DNA of 64,000 nt, taken from NCBI GenBank assembly GCA_030248225.1, contig JASANE010017703.1, forward strand, positions 21,031-85,030. Direction: 5' to 3'. Each line of letters opens with the position of its first letter. Position 1 is the first letter of the stretch. The notes under the pieces are model-generated. The model was not told where the DNA came from and searched no databases. It saw only the letters and a list, made by a program, of their open reading frames with translations. Below, piece by piece: positions 35,401-44,829 of this stretch. Made by a program: the position numbers and the translations under genes. The DNA is from Trileptium ribeirensis. Its lineage: Eukaryota; Nematoda; Enoplea; Enoplida; Thoracostomopsidae.

Positions 35401-38297
35401 CTCCAATATGAAAATATAACAAAAATGAAAGCGCGGATTATGTACTCTATTAATTAAATTTTTCAAGTTTAACGATTTTTGATTCATGTTATTGCTTAAT
35501 ACTTTTTCAGACAAACAATATTTTCTGAAAAAGTAGGCAATATTTAAAATGAATCTAAATTATAGCTTGATCTTTCAACTTCTCAATATTCCTAATACTG
35601 TCCACGCGTTCAATTTTTTTGCAGACATTAACATTAGTACGTGCAGTAGAATGCCCTTACTGAAATCGCTTGGGCCGAATTAAAAATGCGCGACCAGGAC
35701 ATTTTAGTATATAAACTCAGCTTTATTTTAGCAGACACAATGTGACTCACACCAACACAAACATTTCATTGTAATAACATTTTCATATTAAAGCGAGTTC
35801 ACTACAAAGAACACGTTAATGTGTTGATTTTTTATATTATATAATTTCTATTTTCGATTCGAGTTTCAGCCTGTGGCCCGAACGAACGCTACGTCACTCC
35901 AATGGGCTGTACAAAAATTTGCGCTCAAAACACGTCCGATTCAGACTATCATTGTCCAGCGTTAGATGATCCCGTAACTCACTTGTCAGGATGCGAGTGC
36001 TTGCCTGGATATTTACGGGATCCGTTTGCCAACGGTCAGTGCATAACTTATGGTGACTGCGCAACACAACGCGAACGCAATGAGCTAATGCCTATGCCTA
36101 AAGCTATTCATTGTGGAAGTGACGAACAACAATACTATGACTGCGCGGCGTGCGAACGATATTGTTCAGATCTGGCGAAGACTGACACTCAACGGCAAGA
36201 AGCTATTCGATGGTGTACAGAAATATGCATTTCTGGATGTTTTTGCAAAAACGGAAGCCTATTTGACACGCTGAGCGGAAGATGTGTTAAGCGGTCTGAT
36301 TGCCCGAAGTTTTCTGTGCCTCCAGAAAGCCATCGTGAGGGAACAGCAGATCGTATTGAAGTTCGAACGAACGAACGACATACCGACGAAAATACTATCG
36401 CCAAAAGTGACAACTCGCTTGCCGCACGGAGCAACTTCATGACTGGAAGCCTTTTTGGTGTTCCAACTTACAGCGTTGTAAACTCGATATCTGAGAAACG
36501 CTCTAAGCGAGCCAAACGAATGACACCCAGATTCAGCGACGATTTGATGACGTCGTCTACTGGGCGTCAATTTTGTGGCCCGAATGAAATATTTAGTCCT
36601 TGTATATCGCCATGTCCACCATCTTGTCATGCACGTCCGAATTCGTGCACCCAATATTGTATGCCAGGATGCGAATGTAAACCCGGATACGTTCGTAATT
36701 TCGAAACTCTTGCCTGTGTTTTGATAGATAATTGCAGTCCGACAACAGGTTAGAGCTTAGCTATGACGCATTAGAGCTCGAGTAGACAATTATTTTAAGT
36801 TTTTTTAATCTGGAAACTTTTTTAGAAGCAAAACAACTTAAAACACATCTGTAATAGAAGGTGAACGATAACACATTGGTAATTAGTATTTTTTGTGGTT
36901 AGGTCCGTGGCAGCGTCGCCTGGATGCCGAAATCCAACCGGATTTAGCTTAGCAAGTTATAGTATTTCGTTGCCTTTAGTACGGTTTGTTTTCTGTGGAA
37001 AATTTTTTTACTAACGATGCTTTTGCTCCGGTGAGTAACACATCTATGTTTTGGCTTTCGGTACCGTATTTGTTGATACTAATTTTAATATATAAGATTT
37101 TGCGACAACATAAAACTACTGCTATCTACTTAGACTTAGATATATAAATTTTTGGGAAAATTTTCCAGTCACCTTGCAATTCTCCAGTAGGAGCTGTAAT
37201 GCTAAAGAAATAACAGCTGCGTCTTGTCAATATAGTTGCAGCACAGGGATCCGTCCGTTCAGACATTTCTACGCACTGTGGTGACGAGTACGGCATATGG
37301 ATCCGCCGTTCAAACATTTCTACGCACTGTGGTGACGAGTCGGCATACGGATCCGTCCGTTCAGACATTTCTACGCACTGTGGTGACGAGTACGGCATAG
37401 GGATCCGCCGTTCAGCCATTTCTAAGCACTGTGGTGACGAGTACGACATAGGGATCCGTCCGTTCAGACATTTCTACGCACTGTGGTGACGAGTACGGCA
37501 TAGGGATCCGCCGTTCAGACATTTCTACGCACTGTGGTGACGAGTACGGCATAGGGATCCGTACGTTCAGACATTTCTACGCACTGTGGTGACGAGTACG
37601 GCATAGGGATCCGTCCGTTCAGACATTTCTACGCACTGTGGTGACGAGTACGGCATAGGGATCCGCCGTTCAGACATTTCTACGCACTGTGGTGACGAGT
37701 ACGGCATAGGGATCCGTCCGTTCAGACATTTCTACGCACTGTGGTGACGAGTACGAACGAGTGCGATAGCGTGATTTCGAACGATTGAACGGTACAACGG
37801 TGCATAAGAATGTTCAAATAGCAGTGCTACAACTGTCTTCTGGTGACATAATTGTAGCACAATTTTAAATATTATTGTATTGTGTATTACAAGTTTAGTG
37901 TAAAAGTCCAAAAACACTAGATGATGAGGAGTGTTTTATCGAGTTGACACAGTAACGGAGCGTACTCGGCCTAAGACTCTTGGAACCTCTTGTAAGCCTC
38001 TCCTTTTTAACCATATAACATTACCCCTCCTCAGTTTCACGATGACCACACAGTGGGTGCAATGCTGTTTATAAGTTTTGACAGTTATCTTTTTCAATTT
38101 TTAAGCCATAATGCCATCGTGTGGTGCATACAAAGTATACAGCGATTGTGGAAATCTGTGTCAACCTGCGTGCGATCAACCTCATTCCGATGTATGCGCG
38201 TTCAATTGTGAACAAGGTTGTTTCTGCCAAATTGGATACAAAATTGATTTTTATGGAAATTGTATCGCTGAAAACGATAAATGCCCAACTCAACGAA
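29342..38297 (+). CDS. Secreted multi-TIL-domain protein (six exons, 3' end unresolved)
   Basis: Six exons join without a frame break: 29,342-29,405, 31,277-31,525, 32,737-32,910, 34,760-34,945, 35,870-36,748 and 38,106-38,297. Every junction is phase 1 with GT-AG borders, so each internal exon is a symmetric module. The product starts with a hydrophobic signal peptide and carries an atypical Cys-rich module, then TIL domains in exons 3, 4, 5 (three domains) and 6. TIL domains normally hold ten cysteines in five disulfides and inhibit serine proteases through an exposed loop; they also occur in mucin- and von Willebrand-like matrix proteins. A dibasic linker in exon 5 could be cut by furin. 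Exon 6 ends in a donor, so at least one more exon is needed; the intact-looking acceptor at 43,327 is a candidate. Introns 1 (29,406-31,276) and 2 to 6 hold arrays and transposons, otherwise AT-rich DNA. Inhibitor versus matrix role is not decided by sequence. Confidence 0.8.
30266..30935. repeat. 134-bp tandem array, 5 units, in TIL intron 1
   Basis: The anchor GAAAAGGATTGTTTAAAT begins units at 30,266, 30,400, 30,534, 30,668 and 30,802, an exact 134-bp period. Each unit contains the near-palindrome AAAAGGATTGTTTAAATCC and the phrase GACTCGGCTAAACTATTTC. Confidence 0.9.
31277..31525 (+). CDS. TIL gene exon 2: atypical Cys-rich module
   Basis: Acceptor TTCTTTAG precedes 31,277; the donor GTTGAG at 31,526 is weak. 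The 83 codons contain seven cysteines: the start resembles a TIL module (C..YGCGFGEQWYDC), and the end has CIPGCGCRPGFIRQ...C. Four central cysteine positions are missing and replaced by a longer insert (about residues 20-45), so it cannot form the standard five disulfides. Confidence 0.7.
32737..32910 (+). CDS. TIL gene exon 3: complete TIL domain
   Basis: Acceptor ATTTTAG, donor AAG|GTAAGT. Its 58 codons hold ten cysteines in TIL spacing, including CRRGCFCKPGFVRNE and ending C..LEEC. The last 52 bp, plus the donor and the start of the next intron, are tandemly repeated five more times downstream. Confidence 0.85.
32859..33547 (+). repeat. 115-bp array duplicating TIL exon 3's 3' half and donor
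   Basis: Six units start AACGAAAAGGA at 32,859, 32,974, 33,089, 33,204, 33,319 and 33,433 (period 115, last step 114). Each carries the exon's last 52 bp, the splice donor AAG|GTAAG and about 60 bp of intron. Units 3 and 5 share one variant (GACTGTGTC.GTCTTGATG) and units 2, 4 and 6 another, implying spread as a 230-bp dimer. Translation beyond the first donor meets TAG after four codons. Confidence 0.95.
33595..33780 (-). mobile_element. tRNA-derived SINE, copy 3, in TIL intron 3
   Basis: On the minus strand the order matches copy 1: GTACGTTTAAAGTGCGTTGT, ACCGAGCAAC, an A-box relic AACTCAATGATT, B box GTTCTATCC, then TTGTCAAACATTGTACGATA and ACACAAC. It is older and more diverged than the 20.0-kb copy. 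Confidence 0.6.
34110..34335 (+). pseudogene. Fossil TIL exon in intron 3
   Basis: A frame from 34,130 reads KCVRTSRSPRLCSLNCEYGCQNSDYIF... then CVTKVDP. The C-x7-8-C-x3-C-x3-GC spacing and the DYI after the GC pair resemble the second half of a TIL domain, but the first cysteines and the splice sites are missing. Confidence 0.35.
34760..34945 (+). CDS. TIL gene exon 4: complete TIL domain
   Basis: Acceptor TTTTTCAG, donor CGA|GTAAGT. The 62 codons hold ten cysteines in TIL order (CKDNEIWSTCANCEPSC...C...RCTKGCSCLKGF...EC...RC). The loop between the 8th and 9th cysteine is longer than usual (VRKYIGAFGFE). Confidence 0.85.
35870..36748 (+). CDS. TIL gene exon 5: three TIL domains with a furin-type linker
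   Basis: Acceptor GTTTCAG, donor ACAG|GTTAGA, 293 codons. Domain a (35,872-36,060) has eight cysteines, so one disulfide pair is missing. Domain b (36,112-36,303) has all ten, with a long insert before the fifth. A hydrophilic linker of about 90 residues follows, containing KRSKRAKR at 36,496-36,519; RAKR fits the furin consensus R-x-K/R-R. Domain c (36,574-36,735) has ten regularly spaced cysteines. Three domains in one exon, against one in each neighbouring exon, suggests introns were lost here. Confidence 0.85.
37247..37757. repeat. 52/51-bp minisatellite, 10 units, in TIL intron 5
   Basis: Units begin GGATCC at 37,247, 37,299, 37,349, 37,401, 37,452, 37,504, 37,555, 37,607, 37,659 and 37,710. 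For most of the array, units with GGATCCGTCCGTTC alternate with units with GGATCCGCCGTTC, giving a dimer of about 103 bp. Every unit has the BamHI-type site and ACATTTCTACGCACTGTGG. Confidence 0.95.
38106..38297 (+). CDS. TIL gene exon 6: complete TIL domain
   Basis: Acceptor TTTTTAAG, donor CGAA|GTAAGC, 64 codons. Ten cysteines in TIL order (SCGAYKVYSDCGNLCQPAC...C...NCEQGCFCQIGYKID...NC...KC). Phase 1 at both ends, so it fits between exon 5 and a later exon. Confidence 0.85.
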
Positions 38298-38382
38298 GTA
38301 AGCTCCTGCATTCGCATTTCGATGACCAGTTTGTTTTTGATACATACGCTAAAATCATTGAGCCAAATTTAACCACATGAAA

Positions 38383-38545
38383 CATGACACAAATCGAATC
38401 AAAAGGGGCTCAGAATGAGCTGAATTTGATTCAATGAGTTTGCAGTGTAAAAGAGGAATGCCCAGCTTGTTTCTGATACATACGCTAAAGTCATTAAACC
38501 AAATTTTTCTCATTCTAAGCCACCTTTGATCCAATTTGTGTCATG
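38383..38545. repeat. Inverted repeat (37-bp arms) in TIL intron 6
   Basis: Arms 38,383-38,419 (CATGACACAAATCGAATC...) and 38,509-38,545 are imperfect complements and could form a hairpin with a 90-nt loop. Direct repeats (TTGA.TCAATGAGTTTGC and GATACATACGCTAAA) are interleaved with them, so this looks like a foldback element or a compound duplication. Confidence 0.7.
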
Positions 38546-38831
38546 CCCCAGGTGACTCAGAATGAGACGAATTTGACTCAATGAGTTTGCCCTGTAAAAG
38601 AAGTGTAAACCAACGATCCATTAATGAATCCCAATCTGGCAACCAAGTTGTCAAGATTAAGTTTTTAAGACCTACTGTTTTTTCAACAGACGCCATACAT
38701 CTGTCTTGTATACGCGTCAAGCACATGCATGTCGAGTGGTTACAAGCCGCAGTTGCATGAATTCATTTTTAGATGTCATGATGTTCGATAAATCATACAT
38801 AATCCGTATGAAGGATTTAGGCAACGCCCAA

Positions 38832-39211
38832 TCTATGCTAACCTTCATTTTGTGTGCTTGATGGGCGCAGGTTTTAAATAAATTGAATGGGTTACCAAAG
38901 TAAAATTATTACTTGCTGGTTTCATCCACCATTTTTCGTCATAAGGTTTGTTTGAAAGTCTATGCTAACCTTCATTTTGTGTGAATGGTGGGCACATGTT
39001 TTAAATAAATTGAAAGGGTTACCAAAGTATAATTATTACTTGCTGTTTCATCTACCATTTTTCGTCATAAGCTTATTTTGAAAGTCTATGCTAACCTTCA
39101 TTTTGTGTGCTTGGTGGGCGCATGTTTTAAACAAATTGAAAGAGTTACCAAAGTATAATTATTACTTGCTGGTTTCATCTACCATTTTTCGTCATAAGCT
39201 TTGTTTGAAAG
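38832..39211. repeat. 127-bp tandem array, 3 units
   Basis: Units start TCTATGCTAACCTTCATTTT at 38,832, 38,959 and 39,085, with few differences. Confidence 0.9.
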
Positions 39212-39281
39212 TCTTTTGCATTGCTTAGCATTGTTGCTGTAATTTTGGAAACTATTTTTCCCATCCCATAGATATGAATTT

Positions 39282-39500
39282 TAATATTTTAATGCCTGAA
39301 TCAGTTTGTGTATTGAGCAAAGTTTGACAAACTATAGCAGAACCCATCTATCGATCACGGGTTGTTTGATCAAGCGGTGTACGCAAACCAATGAGCTATC
39401 TAGGAGATGTTAGCCACTTCATTAAGGAGCAGCGTAAACTGACCGAAAAACGCACTGGTAAACATATCCCGCGCAAAACTTAGCCGCAAAGTGTCACAAT
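39282..39500 (-). mobile_element. tRNA-derived SINE, copy 4, in TIL intron 6
   Basis: On the minus strand: CTGCTCCTTAATGAAG, A box TAGCTCATTGG (near 39,405), GTTTGCGTACACCG as in copy 1, B-box-like GATCGATAGA, then GTTTGTCAAACTTTGC and ATACACAAACTGATTCAGG. The order matches copies 1 and 2. Confidence 0.65.
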
Positions 39501-39624
39501 ATGTGTTGCTTAGCGATTGGAATCATTGCGGTTGGGTTTTAAAGTATTAAACCATTGATTAGTATATTACAGTGCATTTTAGAATTGTTTTTAGTCTAGA
39601 TAACTACAGGGTGTCTCATAAGTA

Positions 39625-42243
39625 GGGGAAGTACGCTAAATATGGACAGGCACCTAATATAGACAACTTTCGCATTCAGCCTTACGGAACTAGTTAGGAA
39701 ATGCATCTTTTTGCGCGACTTTTTAATATAACGTATTGTGCTTACAGCGCAAGTTCTGTTTAGCCGAGTTTTGTTTTCGTTAAGTTATAGACATTTTACT
39801 AATAGCATTCTAATGTCGCTTTTTAAAATCATAGTTTCGTAGGTGTGAGGTTTATTTTTTTGGATTAGGGAATATTAATTCTCAGTGGCCGATTATAGAG
39901 AAATTATAGCTTATTTGAAAGCTTGTAAACCGAAGGTTTCAAGGGTGTAAACAAAACATATGGTCACCGCTGAAGTTATTGAGTTATTTCACAAAATTTA
40001 AATTTTTCCAAAAATTTCGTAGGGATTCCTAATATGAACACCAGTTGTATTTTTGGATTCCTATTATAGACATAGGATTCCTAATACGGACACTATCTAC
40101 AAGTTGCAGGACAAGGACATTTGGGTATATTAATTCTACTAAACATTAGCTTACAGTGTCGTCGTTCTGGCAATAACCACTGCAGTTTTTGTGCAACGCA
40201 TAAATGATATTATATAATAGGATGAATTGATGTTTGCAGTGATCTAGGGTAAACCCAACGGATATAACAACTGCTCTTGACTTTTGCTATAACGGTAGTA
40301 ACAGGACGTTATTAGCCTATGTCATTATGACGATCTCTAGTGCCTATCGTGTTAACATAGTCTTTTACGTCCAGGAGAAAAAAGGAGATTTGCAAAAACG
40401 ATGAACTAACCCTCCGATCTCTGAGCTTTTCGGTTTACCTCGAATCTCTTGACAGGGTCCACTGTACCCCGTTCCCAGAATTTCTTTTATTTGGTGTCAT
40501 AACCTGAACTTATCGGTCAAAAAGGCTATAATTAGATAGAAAACCACAACATCATTCGTGTGTATAATTATTATCTTCATTCAAGCGCTAAAGGGATAAC
40601 CCATCTCATCTGCTATCAAGGTTTCGCCAGACTGGGAATAAAAGACGTAGTTAAATTTTTTGAAACAAGTCGGCTACCAACGCAACTTCGGCATTTCCCG
40701 CTTGCGCTATATTTCCATTCAATACCAGGGCTGTCCCAGACGAAGCGTTTTCGACGTCGGATGTTGTTCAGCAGCCTGAGGAGGTCGCTGCTTCCTACAT
40801 GAATGATTCTCTTGGCGGAGGTAATGATATCGCGCACGCAGAGACTAGTAATTTCATTCAAGGCAGGATCAATATGATGAGCACAGGGTCTGGTAATTTC
40901 ATTCCAGGCGGTGGCAGAAGTTCGGAGCGCGGCGAGTCTGTCGATCTGCCCATGGCTTCAACACCATGCTCATCACAGCGGCAGCAAAAAGGGAGAGATG
41001 CGACATAATTTTGGGCAGCGAGAGTGGTGGCTGGCGGCCCTTTACGCAACAATAAGTTTACGGCCTGGGCCTTGATGAATCATGCCCATATGGAGACTCA
41101 GCTCATCACAAGACCAACAAAGATACACAACCCTGACTCCTGTTCATTCCAGCGATGTCCCAGTGCTGGGTTCCGAAGTTCAAGTTACAGCAACCAGTCA
41201 AAATGAAACAAGCTATAGTAGCTTCCAAGAGCTTTTTCCCGATGAGTTGTCTCCTATTATTGCGTCGACAAACTCGGGTTTACATGGTCGACAACAAAAT
41301 AAATAGGACTCAACTTACTAGCGATGGTAGTATGCAAATGCTTGAAGCCTGTGGAAATAAATCTGGTGTGCGCCACGGAATGGGTAAACAGCCAAAGAAA
41401 TCAAAAAAGATTTCCAAAGGCCCACAGCGGAATACGTATGATCCATGTCTCGTTTGCGGCAAAATAGAAAAACGGTCATCGCATTGGATCCAATGTTCTG
41501 AATATTACCTGTGGCAACACGACACCTGTCCTGGTAAACAACTGAAACGTTACTTCTTGTGTTTGTCTTGCTTAAGGGATGTGAATAGTAAAACCGTGTT
41601 ACAAATCTTACTATGAACCCATTGCTGAATTCGTCACGCGATAATACAAGCTTAAAATGAGAGGGGTTGCTTATTTGCAATTATGTATCTTGCTACACTA
41701 CAGGTATCTTTCGGTTAATTTCTAAGCTTATAAACTCTTAAAAGTTGACGTAGTTTTTTTCATAGATTCAAATTAGTCGTCGATGTTACTCATTTATGTT
41801 CTTTTTTGTTAGTTTTGGACAAAATTCACAACTTTTGCGGAAATAAAGATTAAACTAACTTTTTTATCACAATATAGATACAGCTTTGATACGTACATAA
41901 GTGTTGCGGTGTTGTACCCTGGTATTTTAAGGTCATATCTATACTTTATTTTGTAAGCATCCAGAATTTTCAATCCTTTATGTTGTTGTCGTTGCTATTC
42001 TTGAATCGGGATTTGATTAAAATTTTGTGAATATATACAGTATTTCGGCTGTTTACATTGCGCATTATGCTTTGAACAGCATCTTTTGAGCGATAGTTCG
42101 GGTGGTATTTGCCAAATTTTCTGACACTCCATATTAAGAATCCTGCGTTCATATTAGGAATCCTATTGTCCAATTTAAGAAATCAACACCCGCTATGCAA
42201 CATGTGTTATTAAAAAAGGTGTCCATATTTCGCGTACTTCCCA
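39625..42243 (+). mobile_element. pogo-like DNA transposon (Tc1/mariner superfamily), dead
   Basis: The ends are inverted repeats: GGGAAGTACGCTAAATATGG at the left (about 39,626) and its near complement at the right (about 42,219-42,242). Both are flanked by TA (39,623-39,624 and 42,244-42,245), the Tc1/mariner target duplication. A subterminal phrase GGATTCCTAATA recurs at least three times inside the left end (40,022-40,090) and in reverse at the right (about 42,135-42,165), plausibly transposase-binding sites. The 2.6-kb interior has decayed transposase coding sequence. It sits in intron 6 of the TIL gene. Its 3' half is mirrored at 62,705-63,970. Confidence 0.8.
40560..41616 (+). pseudogene. 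pogo-type transposase C-terminus with PHD-like zinc finger, broken
   Basis: From 40,709 a frame reads IFPFNTRAVPDEAFS, the GI(F/Y)PFNP..IP(D/E).AF signature found after the DDE domain in pogo/Jerky-type transposases; the frame stays open to 41,008. After frameshifts, the 41,155-41,616 frame ends in a Cys-rich segment DPCLVCGK...HWIQCSEYYLWQHDTC...YFLCLSC, resembling the PHD-like finger at the C-terminus of many such transposases; one expected cysteine is replaced by tyrosine in SEYY. The DDE catalytic region upstream is not recognisable. A reverse copy of the finger lies at 63,366-63,626. Confidence 0.65.
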
Positions 42244-42555
42244 TAATGTGGCGTTCACGTTATAATATCCTCACTGTTTGGAACTTTTATCCCCTATAGC
42301 CCCGACCCAACTGTATAGACACTCAGGGTCACACCCATACTATAAATCAATTAGTGAGTGTTTACGACACACCCTTAGCTACTAAATATTTGTTTACGGT
42401 GTCGCACATACCCAAGTTGCTTTCGCGCGAAGCTTGAAAAAATTTATAAAAAACATGGTGTGTCTAATCCACACTGTTGCCGACAGTGTACATGACACTG
42501 TGTGTGGTACTTTGGTTTCAAACGTTGGAGACATTATAACATGAACGCCGCATAA
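42244..42555. mobile_element. MITE family A, copy 3 (left arm)
   Basis: About 310 bp with inverted ends GTGGCGTTCACGTTATAAT and TATAACATGAACGCCGCA. It abuts the right end of the pogo element, sharing its TA. It is shorter than copies 1 and 2, apparently by internal loss. Mirrored by the copy at 62,393-62,703. Confidence 0.8.
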
Positions 42556-42689
42556 CGCTCCAGCACGTCAAATAAACATATCTAAAAGGGTTTTGTTATG
42601 CACGTACTCTTGTACATAACTTAGGTTTTTGATGAATAACACTTACCCTAATTGGGAACCTTGACGCCTCCAAGATCATTGCAATCTTC

Positions 42690-43300
42690 CGGTCGAAAAC
42701 GCACAGTTAAGTAGACTTTTCGAACCAAGAGAGGCTGCAGCCGGGATTGCTCCATTGATATAGCCTATTTCAAGACAGGGATTGTGTTTTGCGTCTGTCC
42801 TTCAGTACACCGCGCAGAAAAAGTAAGGGAGGGTTTAGATCAAGAGAATGAGTAGGCTATTCGACCGGGCCTCGTCGCCCCAGCGCCAGGGATTGTTTTG
42901 TCGAACCAGTGGCGCACAGCGAGGCGCGACATCCTGAATAATGTGAAGCCTGTCAATACTTGGAACTGTTGAATATTAGGATAAAATTCATTTCGCAGCA
43001 TCATAAGATAGTTGTCTGTATTCACAGTACCACCGAAACAGAAGCGCCCTAAAAATCCACCAGACCATATGCCGGCCCATACTGTCAGACCACGTGCATT
43101 CATAATGCTTGATATGGTTATGAGGGTTTTCTGCATGCCAATAAACACAATTATGCCGGTTAGCGTGGCCGTTCAGTTTAAAATTGCTTTCATTAGACCA
43201 AATAAACTTCTTCGGCTAAGTCCAGATCCTTGTCAAGACGCTGTAGCCATTTTGTCACAAAGACTCAACGGTAGTTGGGAATTAAGATTTACAACATAAT
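42690..43300 (-). pseudogene. mariner-like transposase fragment
   Basis: On the minus strand, segments in shifting frames follow the catalytic half of a mariner/Tc1-type DDE transposase: FKLNGHANRHNCVYWHAENPH (about 43,170-43,110), then VWAGIWSGGFLG...GTVNTDNYLMMLRNEFYP (about 43,070-42,970), VRHWFDKTIPG (about 42,910) and a PDL..P-like segment near 42,835. No intact frame and no clear terminal repeats remain. Mirrored at 61,640-62,250. Confidence 0.7.
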
Positions 43301-43326
43301 ATAATCGAAAGGTTTATAATTTTTAG

Positions 43327-43494
43327 CAATATGCCCACCGAATAGCGAATGGCACGACTGTGCTCCGCCGTGTGCGGACTATTGCCAGCCACGGGCATGT
43401 AAAGACACATGCGTTTCTGGATGCTTTTGCACTGCTGGCTACGCTCGTGACCAACTTGGAAAATGCATTCCAATCACTCAGTGCTCGAGAAATG
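43327..43494 (+). CDS. TIL exon A (left arm), donor lost
   Basis: Acceptor TTTTTAG, phase 1, then 56 codons with all ten TIL cysteines (CPPNSEWHDCAPPCADYCQPRACKDTC...). This is the likely continuation of the TIL gene after exon 6, about 5 kb downstream. Its mirror at 61,419-61,586 ends in a perfect donor, but here the donor is replaced by unrelated bases, and the frame runs on into exon-like copy B to a TAA at 43,689-43,691. Confidence 0.65.
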
Positions 43495-44283
43495 ATACCA
43501 GTCTTTTCTGGATTTATAATTTTCGTGATAGGTCCAGGCTGAACAGCGAATGGCACGACTGTCCTCCTCCGTGGGCGGACTATTGCCAGCCGCGTGCATG
43601 TAGATATGAAAGTTTCTGGATGCTTTTCACAGCTGGTTCCGCTCGTAACGATCTTGGAAAATGCATTCCAATCGCTCAGTGCTCAAATTAATATAGTGTC
43701 TTTATGGATTTATAATATTCGTAATAAGTACACCGAACAGCGAATGGCAGGACTGTCCTCCACCGTGGGCGGACTATTGCCAGCCGCGTGCATGTAAATA
43801 TACGAAAGTTTCTGGATAATTTTGGACAGCTGTTTGCGCTCGTAACAAACTTGGAAAATGCATTCCAATCGCTCAGTGCTCAAATTAATATAGTGTCTTT
43901 TTGGATTTATAATATTCGTAATAAGTACACCGAACAGCGAATGGCACGACTGTCCTCCACCGTGGGCGGACTATTGCCAGCCGCGTGGATGTAAATATAC
44001 GAAAGTTTCTGGATGCTTGTGGACAGCTGGCTACGCTCGTGACGAACTTGAAAAATACATTCCAATCACTCAGTGCTCAAACTATAGTGAGTCTTTTGGA
44101 TTTATAATTTTCAGCAACATGCCTACCAAACAGCGATAGGCATGGTTGTGCTTCGCCTTGTCCGTACTATTGCTAGCCACGGGCATGTAAAGACACATGC
44201 GTTTCTGGATAGTTTTGCGCAGCGGGCTACGCTCGTGACGAACTTGCAAAATGCATTCCAATCACTCAGTGCTCTAATTATGG
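43495..44283 (+). pseudogene. Tandem TIL exon copies B-E (left arm)
   Basis: Four further copies of exon A with its intron edges follow at about 197-bp spacing (B about 43,532, C about 43,728, D about 43,925, E about 44,116). B, C and D share loss of the first, third (TGT to TGG) and sixth (to AAA or similar) domain cysteines, so they derive from one altered copy. E keeps the early cysteines but has two in-frame stops. D has a donor (GTGAGTC) and B-C lack one. None looks like a foldable domain. Confidence 0.75.
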
Positions 44284-44560
44284 TAAATCTTATGGATCTG
44301 CTAAATTCAAGAACCGATAATACTTTCCAATCACTCAACTTACTCAAATGTCTTTTGGTAATGACACAATCCAATAATACGATCTGATCGCTCAGTACTC
44401 AAAGAACAGTTATGAATTAGCACGAACCAACATCTCGAATGCTCTGGAATCATGTTACAGTATTCTAATGCGACACGAAACAGCAATAAATTCTTATGAT
44501 TCAGTGCTTCAATTATCTTATTAAGTATTCTGAATTACAAACGGCCAGTAACGGATTCCC
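44250..44560. repeat. About 60-bp degenerate ladder from the TIL exon end
   Basis: Phrases resembling the exon's last bases (ATTCCAATCACTCAGTGCTC) recur roughly every 60 bp downstream of copy E, increasingly diverged (near 44,254, 44,318, 44,375, 44,436 and 44,500). The mirrored ladder at 60,330-60,660 shows the same steps more clearly. Confidence 0.5.
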
Positions 44561-44829
44561 ATATCTAAGTACGATCAGTGTAAGCAACTACTTCTTCATA
44601 CTCGAACAAACCAAAAAGGTTTTTTTGATCACTACAAGTGTTCAAATATCACACAATATTTTAAATTGACACTAAACCGACAATGCATTACGATTGCTGT
44701 CTTCCAATTTGTATAGAAAATCACATCTAAAAAAAGGAGCCAATTTTTATGACAATTTTTGTAAAATTGCCATTATTACTAGCTGATAAAGGTTTATCAA
44801 TATTTCTTTGAATTGTACAAATTCCATAA
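44561..44829. other. No feature seen
   Basis: AT-rich spacer, mirrored at about 60,110-60,330. Confidence 0.5.

Noticed and set aside
37126..37449. 107-codon minus frame
   Set aside because: A translation of the 52/51-bp minisatellite.
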